Positions 1 through 7,329 are shown, numbered from the stretch's first letter. The stretch: 16,110 nt of DNA from JBOGDS01 sp050743075 (GCA_050743075.1 JBOGDS010000077.1:1-16110), one strand, 5' to 3'. The notes: a model not told the origin generated them from the sequence alone. Numbers and translations: made by a program.

Positions 1-418
1 GCTACGACCTGTCCACCGACCGGCTCTACGGCCACGTCGTGTCACGCAAGGGCCGCACCGAGTTCCTCGCGTTCTGCCGCTACCTGCGCTCGCTGCACCC
101 CACCGAGGTACGGATCGCGATCGTCTTGGACAACTTCAGTCCGCACCTGTCGACCCAGACCGACTCCCGGGTCGGGGACTGGGCGGAGGCCAACAACGTC
201 GAGCTGGCCTACGTCCCGTACCCTGGCTGAACCGGATCGAGGCCCAGTTCACCGCGCTGCGCTACTTCGCCCTCGACGGCACCGACCACCCCAGCCACCG
301 CGAGCAAGCCGGCATGATCCGCCGCTACATCACCTGGCGCAACCGCCACGTCACCGACCCACGACTACGCAAGGTCATCAAACGCGCCGCCACCATCAAA
401 CGGGCGAAGGTTGCCTGA
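1..418 (+). pseudogene. IS630-family transposase, C-terminal part, frameshifted
   Basis: The 5' end lies outside the window. Reading from base 3 gives YDLSTDRLYGHVVSRKGR, then a segment with VLDNFSPHLS, which matches the second catalytic Asp region (DN..PH) of the IS630/Tc1 DDE transposase core. That frame stops at 228-230 just after VPYPG. The plus frame starting at 224 continues without a break as WLNRIEAQF...YITWRNRHV and ends at 416-418. WLNRIEAQF carries the expected third catalytic residue, Glu. The natural joint is VPYPS-WLNRIE, so an indel of one base (or two in the other direction) near 221-226 separates D from E. The element is therefore probably dead, or it would need a frameshift to make the full catalytic triad. 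Family assignment rests on motif spacing; no terminal repeat could be matched because the left end is missing. Confidence 0.85.
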
Positions 419-661
419 CGCGGTACTAGGTCCGCACGAAGACGTTCGAGGAACCGCAGCTCATTGCGGTCCTGGATTAAGTCTCCGAGGAAGACTTGCG
501 TGTGTTGTGTGCTCATCTGATGTCGGGCCGTGCCCGACGTTTCACTCAGCATAGGCCACCCTGGTGACATCATCAGGAATGTGTTGACCCGACTGTCGTT
601 TCGGGGGCGTGGGCCGCGATGCGCCGGCCGGCATGTGACGCCTCACAGGTCTGGCCCGATC
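419..661. other. Gene-poor stretch after the IS630 remnant
   Basis: No complete gene is convincing here. A minus-strand reading frame begins with an ATG at 516-514 (MSTQHTQVFLGDLIQDRNEL...) and looks protein-like for about 30 residues. It then runs into the antisense of the transposase near 420. It could be the 5' end of a gene interrupted by the IS, but it has no good ribosome binding site and I do not recognise it. A perfect 7-bp inverted repeat, GTCGGGC-CGT-GCCCGAC, lies at 522-538, just upstream of that ATG on the minus strand. Confidence 0.35.
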
Positions 662-839
662 GCGCAAGGGTGCGGACTGGACCGATTGGGCAAGGGTACG
701 GACCGGTCGGGCAAGGGTCCCGGACTGGACCGGTCGGGCAAGGGTACGGACCGGACCGGTCGGGCAAGAGTCCGGACCGGACCGGTCGGGCAAGAGTCCG
801 GACCGGACCGGTCGGGCAAGAGTCCGGACCGGACCGGTC
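662..839. repeat. Seven-unit ~26-bp direct tandem repeat array
   Basis: Units occupy 662-687 (26), 688-708 (21), 709-735 (27), 736-761 (26), 762-787 (26), 788-813 (26) and 814-839 (26). The last three are identical. The first four differ by substitutions and by a 5-base loss or 1-base gain. Each unit begins GGGCAAGRGT and ends in the 8-bp palindrome GACCGGTC (GGACCGATT in the first). There are no spacers, so this is not a CRISPR. The period is not a multiple of 3 and no unit contains a stop in any frame, which explains the overlapping open frames on both strands. It reads as a non-coding minisatellite. It lies between the IS630 remnant and the 3' end of dnaB. Confidence 0.95.
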
Positions 840-1172
840 GGCCTGTGGCGTGGACCAACCTGTTCGGCGCTTCCCCTTCGGCACGGAACTGGGCCGCGCC
901 CGGTCGAGCGGCCTGCGCTGCGCGGACCCAAGACTTACGTCGCGCGCCAGGCCATTACTCGATCCCGTGGCTTCGCAGTTGTGACCAGGCCGCCACCACG
1001 AGCGCTGCGAGTTCCGTCGATGACCTGCCGATCGCTGTCCGTGTAACGGCAGCGGTTGGTGGGCTGCGGGAAGATACCGCTTCGCCTTCAGTCTGCGCAA
1101 GAGTCCACCGTATGTTTCATAGCAAAGGCGGTTGTGACATCTTCGCTGCATCTCGACAAGGCAGGAGCCGAC
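840..1172. other. Non-coding stretch downstream of dnaB
   Basis: About 330 bases with no reading frame that looks protein-coding and no tRNA-like cloverleaf that I can see. The only structure noted is the small hairpin at 1034-1053. Base composition is less GC-rich near 1060-1150 than in the flanking genes, consistent with non-coding or recently acquired DNA. Confidence 0.4.
1034..1053 (-). terminator. Possible dnaB terminator hairpin
   Basis: GCTG-T-CCGT / GTA / ACGG-CAGC forms an 8-bp stem with one bulged T and a 3-base loop, about 120 bases beyond the dnaB stop. There is no T-tract, which is common for actinobacterial terminators but makes the call weak. Confidence 0.25.
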
Positions 1173-3557
1173 CTACTGGGCCATGTCGACGAAGCGGCTG
1201 TAGTGGCCCTGGAAGGCGACCGTGATCGTGGCCGTGGGGCCGTTGCGGTGCTTGGCCACGATGAAGTCGGCCTCGCCGGCGCGGGGTGACTCCTTCTCGT
1301 ACGCGTCCTCGCGGTGCAACAGGATCACCATGTCGCTGTCCTGCTCGATAGATCCAGATTCGCGCAGATCAGCCAGCATTGGCTTTTTGTCCGTTCTTTG
1401 CTCGGCGCTGCGGTTGAGCTGGCTGATCGCGATGACTGGGACGTCGAGCTCCTTCGCCAGCAGCTTCAACGCGCGGGAGAACTCTGCGACTTCCTGCTGG
1501 CGGCTCTCCACCCTCTTGCCGCTGGTCATCAGCTGCAGGTAGTCGATGATCACCAGCCGGAGATCGTGACGCTGCTTGAGGCGGCGGCACTTTGCCCGGA
1601 CCTCCATCATGGTCATGTTCGGCGAGTCGTCGATGAACAGCGGTGCGCTGGAGACCTCGCCGGTGCGCCGGGCGATGCGGTTCCAGTCGTCGTCGGTCAT
1701 CTGACCCGAGCGCATGTGATGAAGCGGCACCCGCGCCTCGGCCGAGAGCAGCCGCATGGTGATCTCGTTGCGGGTCATCTCCAGCGAGAACATCACCGTG
1801 GTGAGCTGGTGGCGGATCGCCGCAGCGCGGGCTACGTCGAGACCTAGCGTCGAGTTGTGCGTTGGGATGCACGATCGCCCGGCCAGGTAGAGGTGTTCAT
1901 CGTTGGCCACCTCGACGCAGCGCACAGGGACCGACGGGATTCGGCGGACGTCGACGACCATGCGGCTGGTCGGCGCATGGTCGAACCGTTGACGTTCGAG
2001 CGTGCGACGGAGCCTGAAGACCTGATCGCCCGGTGTGAACGCGATCCGATAGCAGGTCGAGCTCGCCTCGCTGCGTCCGTTGACCCGGCGGCTTCGGATC
2101 CGGGCCCGGTACCCGAGCGACAGGATCAGTTCGAGCGCACCTTCGGCGAATCGGCGATTGGTGACGTCCACCTGGACACACCCGATCTTGTTGATCGAGC
2201 CGTCGGTGTCGAGGAGACCCGCTAGCAAAGCCCGGCGCTGCCGCTCGGATGCGCGGAGGTAAACCGCTGGAATGTGCTTGTCGCGGAGCACACCCATCCC
2301 GCGCAGGACGCCGTTGAGGTTCCACTGATCGGTGCGGTCGATACGGTCGTCCTGAACGTGCCTCGCGACCTCCGGATCGTTGAACGTGAACACGGCGCCT
2401 GCGGAGTCACCGTCGCCAAGCCAGGATCCCAAGACATACGGCGGGAGCGGGAGTTCGGCATCCGGAAGATCGAAGGGGCGCGCCAGCCGCACGGCATGAT
2501 TGGGCCGGCCATCGGCCGACGAACACCGCAGGGTCGCAGCCATCGCGTCGGTGGTGACAACCCGTTCATGCTCAGCCGCGTGCCACACCGTGACCGGCCC
2601 CACCTGCTCCGGCGCGTAGGCACGAGCGGGCACACGCTCCGCCGCTCGCCGCGCCGCTCGGGTCGTGGTGACCCACTGGTGCCGACCGTCGGCCACGATC
2701 ACCGAACCGTCGGAGAACTCGACCTCGTAGCACCGCCGGTCCAGCATGACGTCAGTCGCCGCGACGACCCGGGTCGGCTTTCCGTCGGCACCGATCAGCT
2801 CGTCGCCGATCTGCACCTCGCCCATGGTGGTCCACCCGGTCGGTGTGGGCAGCGGCGTGTCGAGTGCCAGCGCCTTACCGATCGCCGGACGAGCGGCAAT
2901 CACGATCATCTGGCCCGGGTGCAGGCCGTTGGTCAGGGCGTCGAGGTCGGAGAAGCCGGTGGGGACGCCCACCATCTGCCCGCCGCGGGAGCCGATCGCC
3001 TCGATCTCGTCGAGCGTGCCCTCCATGATGTCGCCGAGCGGCAGGTAGTCGTCGGACGTGCGGCGATCGGTGACCGCGTACACCTCGGCCTGGGCACGGT
3101 CGACGATCTGGTCGGCGTCGCCGTCGCCGCCGTACCCCAGCTGGACGATCCTGGTGCCGGCCTCGACCAGCCGCCGCAGGATTGCGTGCTCGCGCACGAT
3201 GTCGGCGTAGAACCCGGCGTTGGCGGCCGTCGGCACCGAAGAGATCAGCGTATGCACGTAGGGCGCGCCGCCGACCCGGCCCAACTCGCCGCGCTTCTTC
3301 AGCTCGTCGGCGACGGTCAGCCCGTCAGCCGGCTCACCGCGCCCGTAGAGGTCGAGGATCGCCTCGTAGATCGTCTCGTGCGCGGGCCGGTAGAAGTCGT
3401 GCCCACGCAGGACCTCGACGACGTCGGCGATCGCGTCCTTCGACAGCAACATGCCGCCGAGCACCGCCTGTTCGGCGGCGACGTCCTGCGGAGGGGTGCG
3501 GTCATACCCCGTCGCGACACTGTCGTCGCGACGATCAGGCAGTTCGGTGACGCTCAC
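1173..3557 (-). CDS. dnaB: Replicative DNA helicase DnaB, intein-containing precursor
   Basis: DnaB is the hexameric 5'-3' helicase that unwinds the replication fork and recruits primase. The 794-residue precursor has the DnaB N-terminal helical domain (about 25-165), a linker and the start of the RecA-like domain (GFSDLDALTNGLHPGQMIVIAARPAIGK, 201-228). It then has a 340-residue intein (229-568) before the domain resumes with STLGLDVARA. Splicing would rebuild Walker A as ARPAIGK-ST and leave a 454-residue helicase, normal for the family. Walker B is VIIDYLQLM (669-677); the SQLNRS and LRESGSIEQDSD motifs follow. The start is GTG at 3557-3555, with GGGGAGGG about 6 bases upstream; the N-terminus MSVTELPDRRDD fits actinobacterial DnaB. 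It is transcribed divergently from the MATE gene. It should be non-functional until spliced, because the ATP-binding loop is split. Confidence 0.97.
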   Translation of the reverse strand: MSVTELPDRRDDSVATGYDRTPPQDVAAEQAVLGGMLLSKDAIADVVEVLRGHDFYRPAHETIYEAILDLYGRGEPADGLTVADELKKRGELGRVGGAPYVHTLISSVPTAANAGFYADIVREHAILRRLVEAGTRIVQLGYGGDGDADQIVDRAQAEVYAVTDRRTSDDYLPLGDIMEGTLDEIEAIGSRGGQMVGVPTGFSDLDALTNGLHPGQMIVIAARPAIGKALALDTPLPTPTGWTTMGEVQIGDELIGADGKPTRVVAATDVMLDRRCYEVEFSDGSVIVADGRHQWVTTTRAARRAAERVPARAYAPEQVGPVTVWHAAEHERVVTTDAMAATLRCSSADGRPNHAVRLARPFDLPDAELPLPPYVLGSWLGDGDSAGAVFTFNDPEVARHVQDDRIDRTDQWNLNGVLRGMGVLRDKHIPAVYLRASERQRRALLAGLLDTDGSINKIGCVQVDVTNRRFAEGALELILSLGYRARIRSRRVNGRSEASSTCYRIAFTPGDQVFRLRRTLERQRFDHAPTSRMVVDVRRIPSVPVRCVEVANDEHLYLAGRSCIPTHNSTLGLDVARAAAIRHQLTTVMFSLEMTRNEITMRLLSAEARVPLHHMRSGQMTDDDWNRIARRTGEVSSAPLFIDDSPNMTMMEVRAKCRRLKQRHDLRLVIIDYLQLMTSGKRVESRQQEVAEFSRALKLLAKELDVPVIAISQLNRSAEQRTDKKPMLADLRESGSIEQDSDMVILLHREDAYEKESPRAGEADFIVAKHRNGPTATITVAFQGHYSRFVDMAQ
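1854..2873 (-). other. Class 3 intein with LAGLIDADG endonuclease, inserted in the DnaB Walker A loop
   Basis: The intein is precursor residues 229-568. It begins with Ala (ALALDTPLPTPTGW) rather than Cys or Ser and ends SCIPTHN, followed by Ser+1 of the extein. Block B has H293-Q-W295, block F has VRC547VEV and block G has T566-H567-N568. Together these give the Trp-Cys-Thr signature of class 3 inteins, which use an internal block F Cys in place of the first-residue nucleophile (established for a mycobacteriophage DnaB intein). Two endonuclease motifs are present, LGSWLGDGDS (about 376-385) and LLAGLLDTDGS (444-454), both with their acidic residue. All splicing and homing residues that I can identify are intact, so it is predicted active. 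Borders fit the helicase reading exactly on both sides. Confidence 0.93.
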
Positions 3558-3584
3558 GACTGCCCTCCCCGCTCAGCAAGAACC

Positions 3585-3600
3585 TCGTACACCTGTTCTA
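3585..3600. promoter_or_regulatory. LexA/SOS-box-like sequence upstream of dnaB
   Basis: TCGTAC-ACCT-GTTCTA matches the actinobacterial SOS palindrome TCGAAC-N4-GTTCGA at 10 of 12 fixed positions. It lies 28 bases upstream of the dnaB start, where repressor binding could block transcription. With two mismatches this is only suggestive. Confidence 0.25.
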
Positions 3601-3713
3601 GCGACAGGGTCTGACAAGTCGACGTCTCCCCGGTGCGTCACGGTGCTCGCCGCACGCTACGGGGGCAGGTCCGAACGTCCAAGGTCGTGCCTGTGGAACC
3701 CCGGTGGACAGCC

Positions 3714-3758
3714 GTCCCCAGGCTGTGTACAAGTCTGGGGACAACTGGTGCACAGTTG
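3714..3758. promoter_or_regulatory. Two adjoining inverted repeats overlapping DnaA-box-like 9-mers
   Basis: GTCCCCAG (3714-3721) pairs perfectly with CTGGGGAC (3735-3742) around a 13-base centre that contains TGTACA. The last two bases of that repeat run into CAACTG-GTGCA-CAGTTG (3742-3758). Within it, TGTGTACAA (3724-3732) and TGGGGACAA (3736-3744) each differ by one base from TGTGGACAA, the reverse complement of the actinobacterial DnaA box TTGTCCACA. It lies between divergent dnaB and MATE, about 160-200 bases from the dnaB start and 140-185 from the MATE start. Confidence 0.5.
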
Positions 3759-3799
3759 GACATGCGCACCAACCGTGTCACCGTGCGGCCTGCCCCTAC

Positions 3800-3824
3800 T
3801 TCCGTCCACCGGGTGTGGACGGAA
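3800..3824. promoter_or_regulatory. Perfect 10-bp inverted repeat, operator or hairpin
   Basis: TTCCGTCCAC (3800-3809) and GTGGACGGAA (3815-3824) are perfect complements around CGGGT. The right arm includes TGTGGACGG (3814-3822), a third DnaA-box-like word with two mismatches. It lies 75-100 bases upstream of the MATE start, a usual place for a dimeric repressor operator. Confidence 0.55.
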
Positions 3825-3839
3825 AGTCCGCCCGCCTCA

Positions 3840-3884
3840 TCTCACGATGTGAGACAGCCTGTCGGGCAGTCAGGCGTCACGCCT
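3840..3884. promoter_or_regulatory. Two short perfect inverted repeats just upstream of the MATE gene
   Basis: TCTCAC-GAT-GTGAGA (3840-3854) and AGGCGT-C-ACGCCT (3872-3884) are both perfect 6-bp dyads. The second ends 15 bases before the MATE ATG and overlaps a possible -10 word, TAGCGT (3884-3889). They may bind regulators or fold in the mRNA leader; the sequence cannot tell which. Confidence 0.4.
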
Positions 3885-3899
3885 AGCGTCGGTGCTGAC

Positions 3900-5252
3900 A
3901 TGAGCCCGAGCCGCCCTCGACCGTCCGCTCTCGCCCGCCACCCGGCCGACGGAGAGATCCTTCGCCTCGCCGTGCCCGCCCTCGGAGCGCTGGTCGCCGA
4001 GCCGCTGTTCCTCCTCGCCGACGCCGCCATCGTCGGACACCTCGGCACACCACAACTGGCCGGGCTCGGGATAGCCGGCATCGTCCTCGCCACGCTGGTC
4101 AACGTCGCCATCTTCCTCGCCTACGGAACGACCGCGGCGGTTGCCCGGATGCTCGGCGCCGACGATCTCCCCGGCGCCCTGCGCCAGGGCATCGACGGGT
4201 GCTGGCTGGCGATCATCGTCGGCGTGGGGGCGGTCGTCGTCGGCTGGCCGGCCACCCCGTGGATCGTGTCCCTGTTCGGACCGTCGCCCGACGTCGCCGC
4301 CCACGCGGAGACCTACCTGCTGATCAGCCTGCTCGGCCTGCCCGCCATGCTGCTCGTGCTGGCCGGCACCGGCGTGCTGCGCGGCCTGCAGGACACCCGC
4401 ACGCCGCTCGTCGTCGCCATCGCCGGCGCCGCCGCGAACGTCGTCCTCAACGTCGTGTTCGTGTACGGGCTCGACCTGGGCATCGGCGGTTCCGCCCTGG
4501 GCACCGTGATCGCTCAGACCGGCATGGCGGCGGCGTTCGCCCGTGTCGTCATCCGGGGCGCGCGCGAGCACGGCACCGCGCTGCGCCCGAACTGGGCGGG
4601 CGTTCGCAGGTCGTTCGGCGCCGGCGTGCCGCTCGTGGTCCGCACGGTCTCGATGCGGGTCGTCCTGATCGTCGCGACGGCCGTCGCCGCCGGCCTCGGC
4701 ACCGCTGAGCTCGCCGCCCATCAGGTCGCCTTCACGACGTGGACGCTGCTGGCGCTCATCCTCGACGCGGTCGCCATCGCCGCTCAGGCGCTCGTCGGCC
4801 GTGCTCTCGGCGCCGGTGACGTCGACGGGGCCAGGTCGATCACCCGGCGCATGGTCCAGTTGGGCGTGCTGGCCGGCGTCGTCCTCGCGGTCACCGTGCT
4901 CGCGACCGGGACGGTGTACGCACGGCTCTTCACGCCGGATCCGCAGGTCCGGTCCCTCCTCGTGGCCGCCCTCGTCGTCGCCGCGATCATGCAGCCGGTC
5001 GCCGGGTGGGTGTTCGTGCTCGACGGTGTCCTGATCGGAGCCGGTGACGGCCGTTACCTCGCGCTCGCGTCGGTGCTGAGCGTGGCGGCGTTCTTGCCCG
5101 CAGCGCTGGCGGTCGCCGTGTTCGACGTGTCGGGAACGGCGGGCATGGTGGCACTCTGGGCAGCCATCGGCGTCTGGCTGGTCGCCCGGCTGGTGACGCT
5201 CGCGCTGCGCGAACGGAGCGGGGCCTGGCTCGTCACCGGCGCCATCCGCTAG
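3900..5252 (+). CDS. MATE family (DinF-like) multidrug/metabolite efflux transporter
   Basis: The 450-residue protein is an integral membrane antiporter that couples H+ or Na+ influx to export of organic cations or metabolites. It has about twelve hydrophobic segments in two six-helix halves. The first helix has LFLLADAAIVGHLGT, with Asp41 at the position of the ion-coupling Asp in helix 1 of DinF-type MATE proteins. The loop motif GVLRGLQDTRTPL (about 158-170) is characteristic. The frame is open upstream to 3633, but that extension is arginine/proline-rich and crosses the intergenic palindromes. The ATG at 3900 begins MSPSRPRPSALARHPADGEIL, directly before conserved sequence, and is preferred although no clear Shine-Dalgarno precedes it. 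A MATE gene between rplI and dnaB also occurs in Streptomyces. Substrate is unknown. The AarF-like gene follows on the same strand. Confidence 0.93.
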   Translation: MSPSRPRPSALARHPADGEILRLAVPALGALVAEPLFLLADAAIVGHLGTPQLAGLGIAGIVLATLVNVAIFLAYGTTAAVARMLGADDLPGALRQGIDGCWLAIIVGVGAVVVGWPATPWIVSLFGPSPDVAAHAETYLLISLLGLPAMLLVLAGTGVLRGLQDTRTPLVVAIAGAAANVVLNVVFVYGLDLGIGGSALGTVIAQTGMAAAFARVVIRGAREHGTALRPNWAGVRRSFGAGVPLVVRTVSMRVVLIVATAVAAGLGTAELAAHQVAFTTWTLLALILDAVAIAAQALVGRALGAGDVDGARSITRRMVQLGVLAGVVLAVTVLATGTVYARLFTPDPQVRSLLVAALVVAAIMQPVAGWVFVLDGVLIGAGDGRYLALASVLSVAAFLPAALAVAVFDVSGTAGMVALWAAIGVWLVARLVTLALRERSGAWLVTGAIR

Positions 5253-5286
5253 CTGACTCGTGATCCGGAAACAAATCTCGGCCTGC

Positions 5287-5302
5287 CGTGGAAACTTCCA
5301 CG
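5287..5302. promoter_or_regulatory. Perfect 7-bp inverted repeat between MATE and aarF-like genes
   Basis: CGTGGAA-AC-TTCCACG lies in the ~100-base gap, 35 bases after the MATE stop and 50 bases before the preferred start of the next gene. A 2-base loop is too tight for a good RNA hairpin, so a dimeric protein-binding operator is the likelier reading. Confidence 0.4.
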
Positions 5303-5352
5303 TTCCCGCGCTCCCCGCAACGACGCGCCCGGCACGTGAGAGGCTCGCGAGA

Positions 5353-7329
5353 GTGAGCCTTCTGGCACTGCCGGTCGTCGCGGCCTTCTCGTTCCTGACT
5401 GCGCTGGTCTTCGGCCTTGCCGCCCAGCGGCTGCTCGGCGTGCGGCTCGGGCTGGTCCGGCTGTTCGTCGCCGGCATCTTCGCCTTGATCATCAACTGGC
5501 CGATCCAGTCGGCGCTGCTGGGGGACTTTGCGCAGCGGGAGCCGACCCGGGCCGAGGCCGGAACGGCCGTGTTCTTCGTGCTGCTGGCGATGGCGTGCAC
5601 GATCCTGGCCTCGATGGCGTTCCTCGTGGTGATCGAGGCCTTCGTCCCTCTGGGCTCACTTCCACCCCCGCTGGTGTGGGGCCACGGCTTGCACGGCAGG
5701 TTCGCACGGGCCCGGCGGTACTGGCAGATCGTCGGCCTCGGGCTGCGACACGGATTGGGACCGTTCCTGCGCGACACCCGTCGTCACGGCATCGGTACTC
5801 CCGGGAGGGGACGCCAGCTCGGGCGTGCGCTCTCCCAGACCCTCGATGCGGGCGGTGTCACATTCGTCAAGCTCGGCCAGGTCCTCTCAACCCGTCGCGA
5901 CCTGCTGCCGGCGGAGCTCGTCGACGAGCTCAGCGGCCTACAGGACCAGGCCGAGCCGGTGGCGTGGGCCGACGTCGAGACCGTCCTGACGTCGGAGCTC
6001 GGTGGCCCGGTGGAGGAACTCTTCGCGACGTTCGACCGCACGCCGCTCGCTGCTGCCTCGGTCGGCCAGGTCCACGCGGCCCGGCTGCGCTCGGGAGCCG
6101 ACGTGGTGGTCAAGGTGCAGCGTCCTGGCATCCGCCCCGTCGTCGAACGGGACCTCGACATCGCCCAGCGAATCGCGCAACGACTCGAGGACGGCACCTC
6201 CTGGGGTCGGGCGATGGGTGTCCGGAGTCTGGCCGACGGTCTGGCCGGCGCGATTCGAGAGGAGCTGGACTACCGGTTGGAGGCGGACAACATCCGCACG
6301 GTCTCGGGCGCGGCCCGAGGCAGCCCCGGGGTCCGGATGCCCGGTGTCCACCTGGGGCTCTGCACCGAACGCGTGCTGGTCATGGAGCGCCTGCGCGGGG
6401 TGCCGATCACCAGGCCCGGCTCCGTGCTCGACGAACCAGGGGTGGACCGGCTGTCTCTGGCCCGATCGCTGCTCGACTGCCTGCTCCGGCAGATCCTGCT
6501 CGACGGCACCTTCCATGCCGACCCGCATCCCGGGAACGTTTTCGTCCTCGACGACGGTCGCGTCGGCCTGCTCGACTTCGGCTCGGTCGGCCGGGTCGAC
6601 GCCGGCTTGCGCGACGCTCTGCAGCGCTTCGTGCTCGCCGTCGACCGTGGCGATCCGCTCGGAACCAGCGACGCCCTGCTCGAGCTTGTCCCCCGTCCGG
6701 AGGCCGTCGACCAGCAGCGCCTCGAGCGCGACCTCGGCCGCTTCCTGGCCCGGCACGTCGACAGCGCCGGCGGGTCGAGCGTGCGCATGTTCGGCCACCT
6801 GTTCCGCATCGTCGCCGACCACGGCCTGAGGATCCCGCCGGAGCTCGCTGCCGTGTTCCGGGCGCTCGGCACGGCTGAGGGCACGCTGGAGCGACTGGCG
6901 CCAGGGTTCGATTTCGTCGCCGAGGCACGGAAGCTGGCCGGCTCGTACCTCACCGAACAACTCCGGCCCGACGCCGTGCGCCAGGCGGTGGGCGAGGAGC
7001 TCGTGGCCCTGCTGCCGATCCTGCGCCGCCTGCCGAGGAGGGTGGAGCGGATCGCCAACGCCGCCGAGCACGGCCGGCTGGGCGTCAACGTCCGCCTGTT
7101 CGCCGACGAATGCGACCGGGACGTCGTCACCGACCTGCTGCACCAGGTGCTGCTGGCCTTCCTGGCCGCGACGGTCGGCGTCATGGCCGTGCTGCTGTTG
7201 GGGACGCAGGGTGGCCCGATGGTCACCGACACGGTGAGCCTGTACGCCCTGTTCGGCTACAACCTGTTGGTCGTCAGCGCCGTGCTGGGCCTGCGCGTCC
7301 TGGCCGCGATCTTCCGCCGGTCAGGCTAG
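5353..7329 (+). CDS. AarF/UbiB (ABC1/ADCK) family atypical kinase-like ATPase, membrane-anchored
   Basis: Members of the UbiB/ADCK family are protein-kinase-like ATPases linked to quinone and isoprenoid lipid metabolism. In actinobacteria, which make menaquinone, the role is not settled. Numbering from GTG 5353 gives 658 residues. Two or three N-terminal hydrophobic segments precede the kinase fold. Signature motifs are intact: FVKLGQVLSTRRDLLP (KxGQ, Lys173), the Ala-rich loop AAASVGQVH, VVVKVQRPGI, EELDYRLEADN, HADPHPGN (from His388) and LLDFG (Asp408). Two more membrane helices end the protein (LLHQVLLAFLAATVGVMAVL and LYALFGYNLLVVSAVLGL). The frame is open back to a GTG at 5260, but that start has no ribosome site and would cross the inverted repeat at 5287. 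GTG 5353 has GAGAGG about 10 bases upstream. It probably shares transcripts with the MATE gene. Function inferred only at family level. Confidence 0.92.
   Translation: MSLLALPVVAAFSFLTALVFGLAAQRLLGVRLGLVRLFVAGIFALIINWPIQSALLGDFAQREPTRAEAGTAVFFVLLAMACTILASMAFLVVIEAFVPLGSLPPPLVWGHGLHGRFARARRYWQIVGLGLRHGLGPFLRDTRRHGIGTPGRGRQLGRALSQTLDAGGVTFVKLGQVLSTRRDLLPAELVDELSGLQDQAEPVAWADVETVLTSELGGPVEELFATFDRTPLAAASVGQVHAARLRSGADVVVKVQRPGIRPVVERDLDIAQRIAQRLEDGTSWGRAMGVRSLADGLAGAIREELDYRLEADNIRTVSGAARGSPGVRMPGVHLGLCTERVLVMERLRGVPITRPGSVLDEPGVDRLSLARSLLDCLLRQILLDGTFHADPHPGNVFVLDDGRVGLLDFGSVGRVDAGLRDALQRFVLAVDRGDPLGTSDALLELVPRPEAVDQQRLERDLGRFLARHVDSAGGSSVRMFGHLFRIVADHGLRIPPELAAVFRALGTAEGTLERLAPGFDFVAEARKLAGSYLTEQLRPDAVRQAVGEELVALLPILRRLPRRVERIANAAEHGRLGVNVRLFADECDRDVVTDLLHQVLLAFLAATVGVMAVLLLGTQGGPMVTDTVSLYALFGYNLLVVSAVLGLRVLAAIFRRSG

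Noticed and set aside
662..839. CRISPR array
   Set aside because: Units are directly abutting with no unique spacers, and no cas genes are in the window.
840..1172. tRNA or other stable RNA in the gap downstream of dnaB
   Set aside because: No acceptor stem, TPsiC-like GTTCRA block or cloverleaf spacing could be found by eye.
530..1225. Long open frames on both strands through the tandem repeats
   Set aside because: The ~26-bp unit has no stop in any frame and is not a multiple of 3, so every frame stays open by chance. Products are Arg/Gly/Pro-rich with no family likeness.
2274..3614. 446-codon plus-strand frame opposite dnaB
   Set aside because: It is antisense to a clearly conserved helicase and intein; its length follows from high GC, and the translation has no recognisable motif.
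3633..3899. N-terminal 89-residue extension of the MATE protein
   Set aside because: The extension is not hydrophobic or conserved-looking and lies over several perfect inverted repeats; ATG 3900 directly precedes family sequence.
5260..5352. GTG start at 5260 for the AarF-like protein
   Set aside because: No ribosome binding site, 7 bases from the MATE stop, and the added 31 residues cross the dyad at 5287; GTG 5353 has GAGAGG.
3870..5777. 635-codon minus-strand frame opposite MATE and aarF-like genes
   Set aside because: Asp/Gly/Arg-rich shadow of two conserved membrane-protein genes; it spans their intergenic gap and has no domain.
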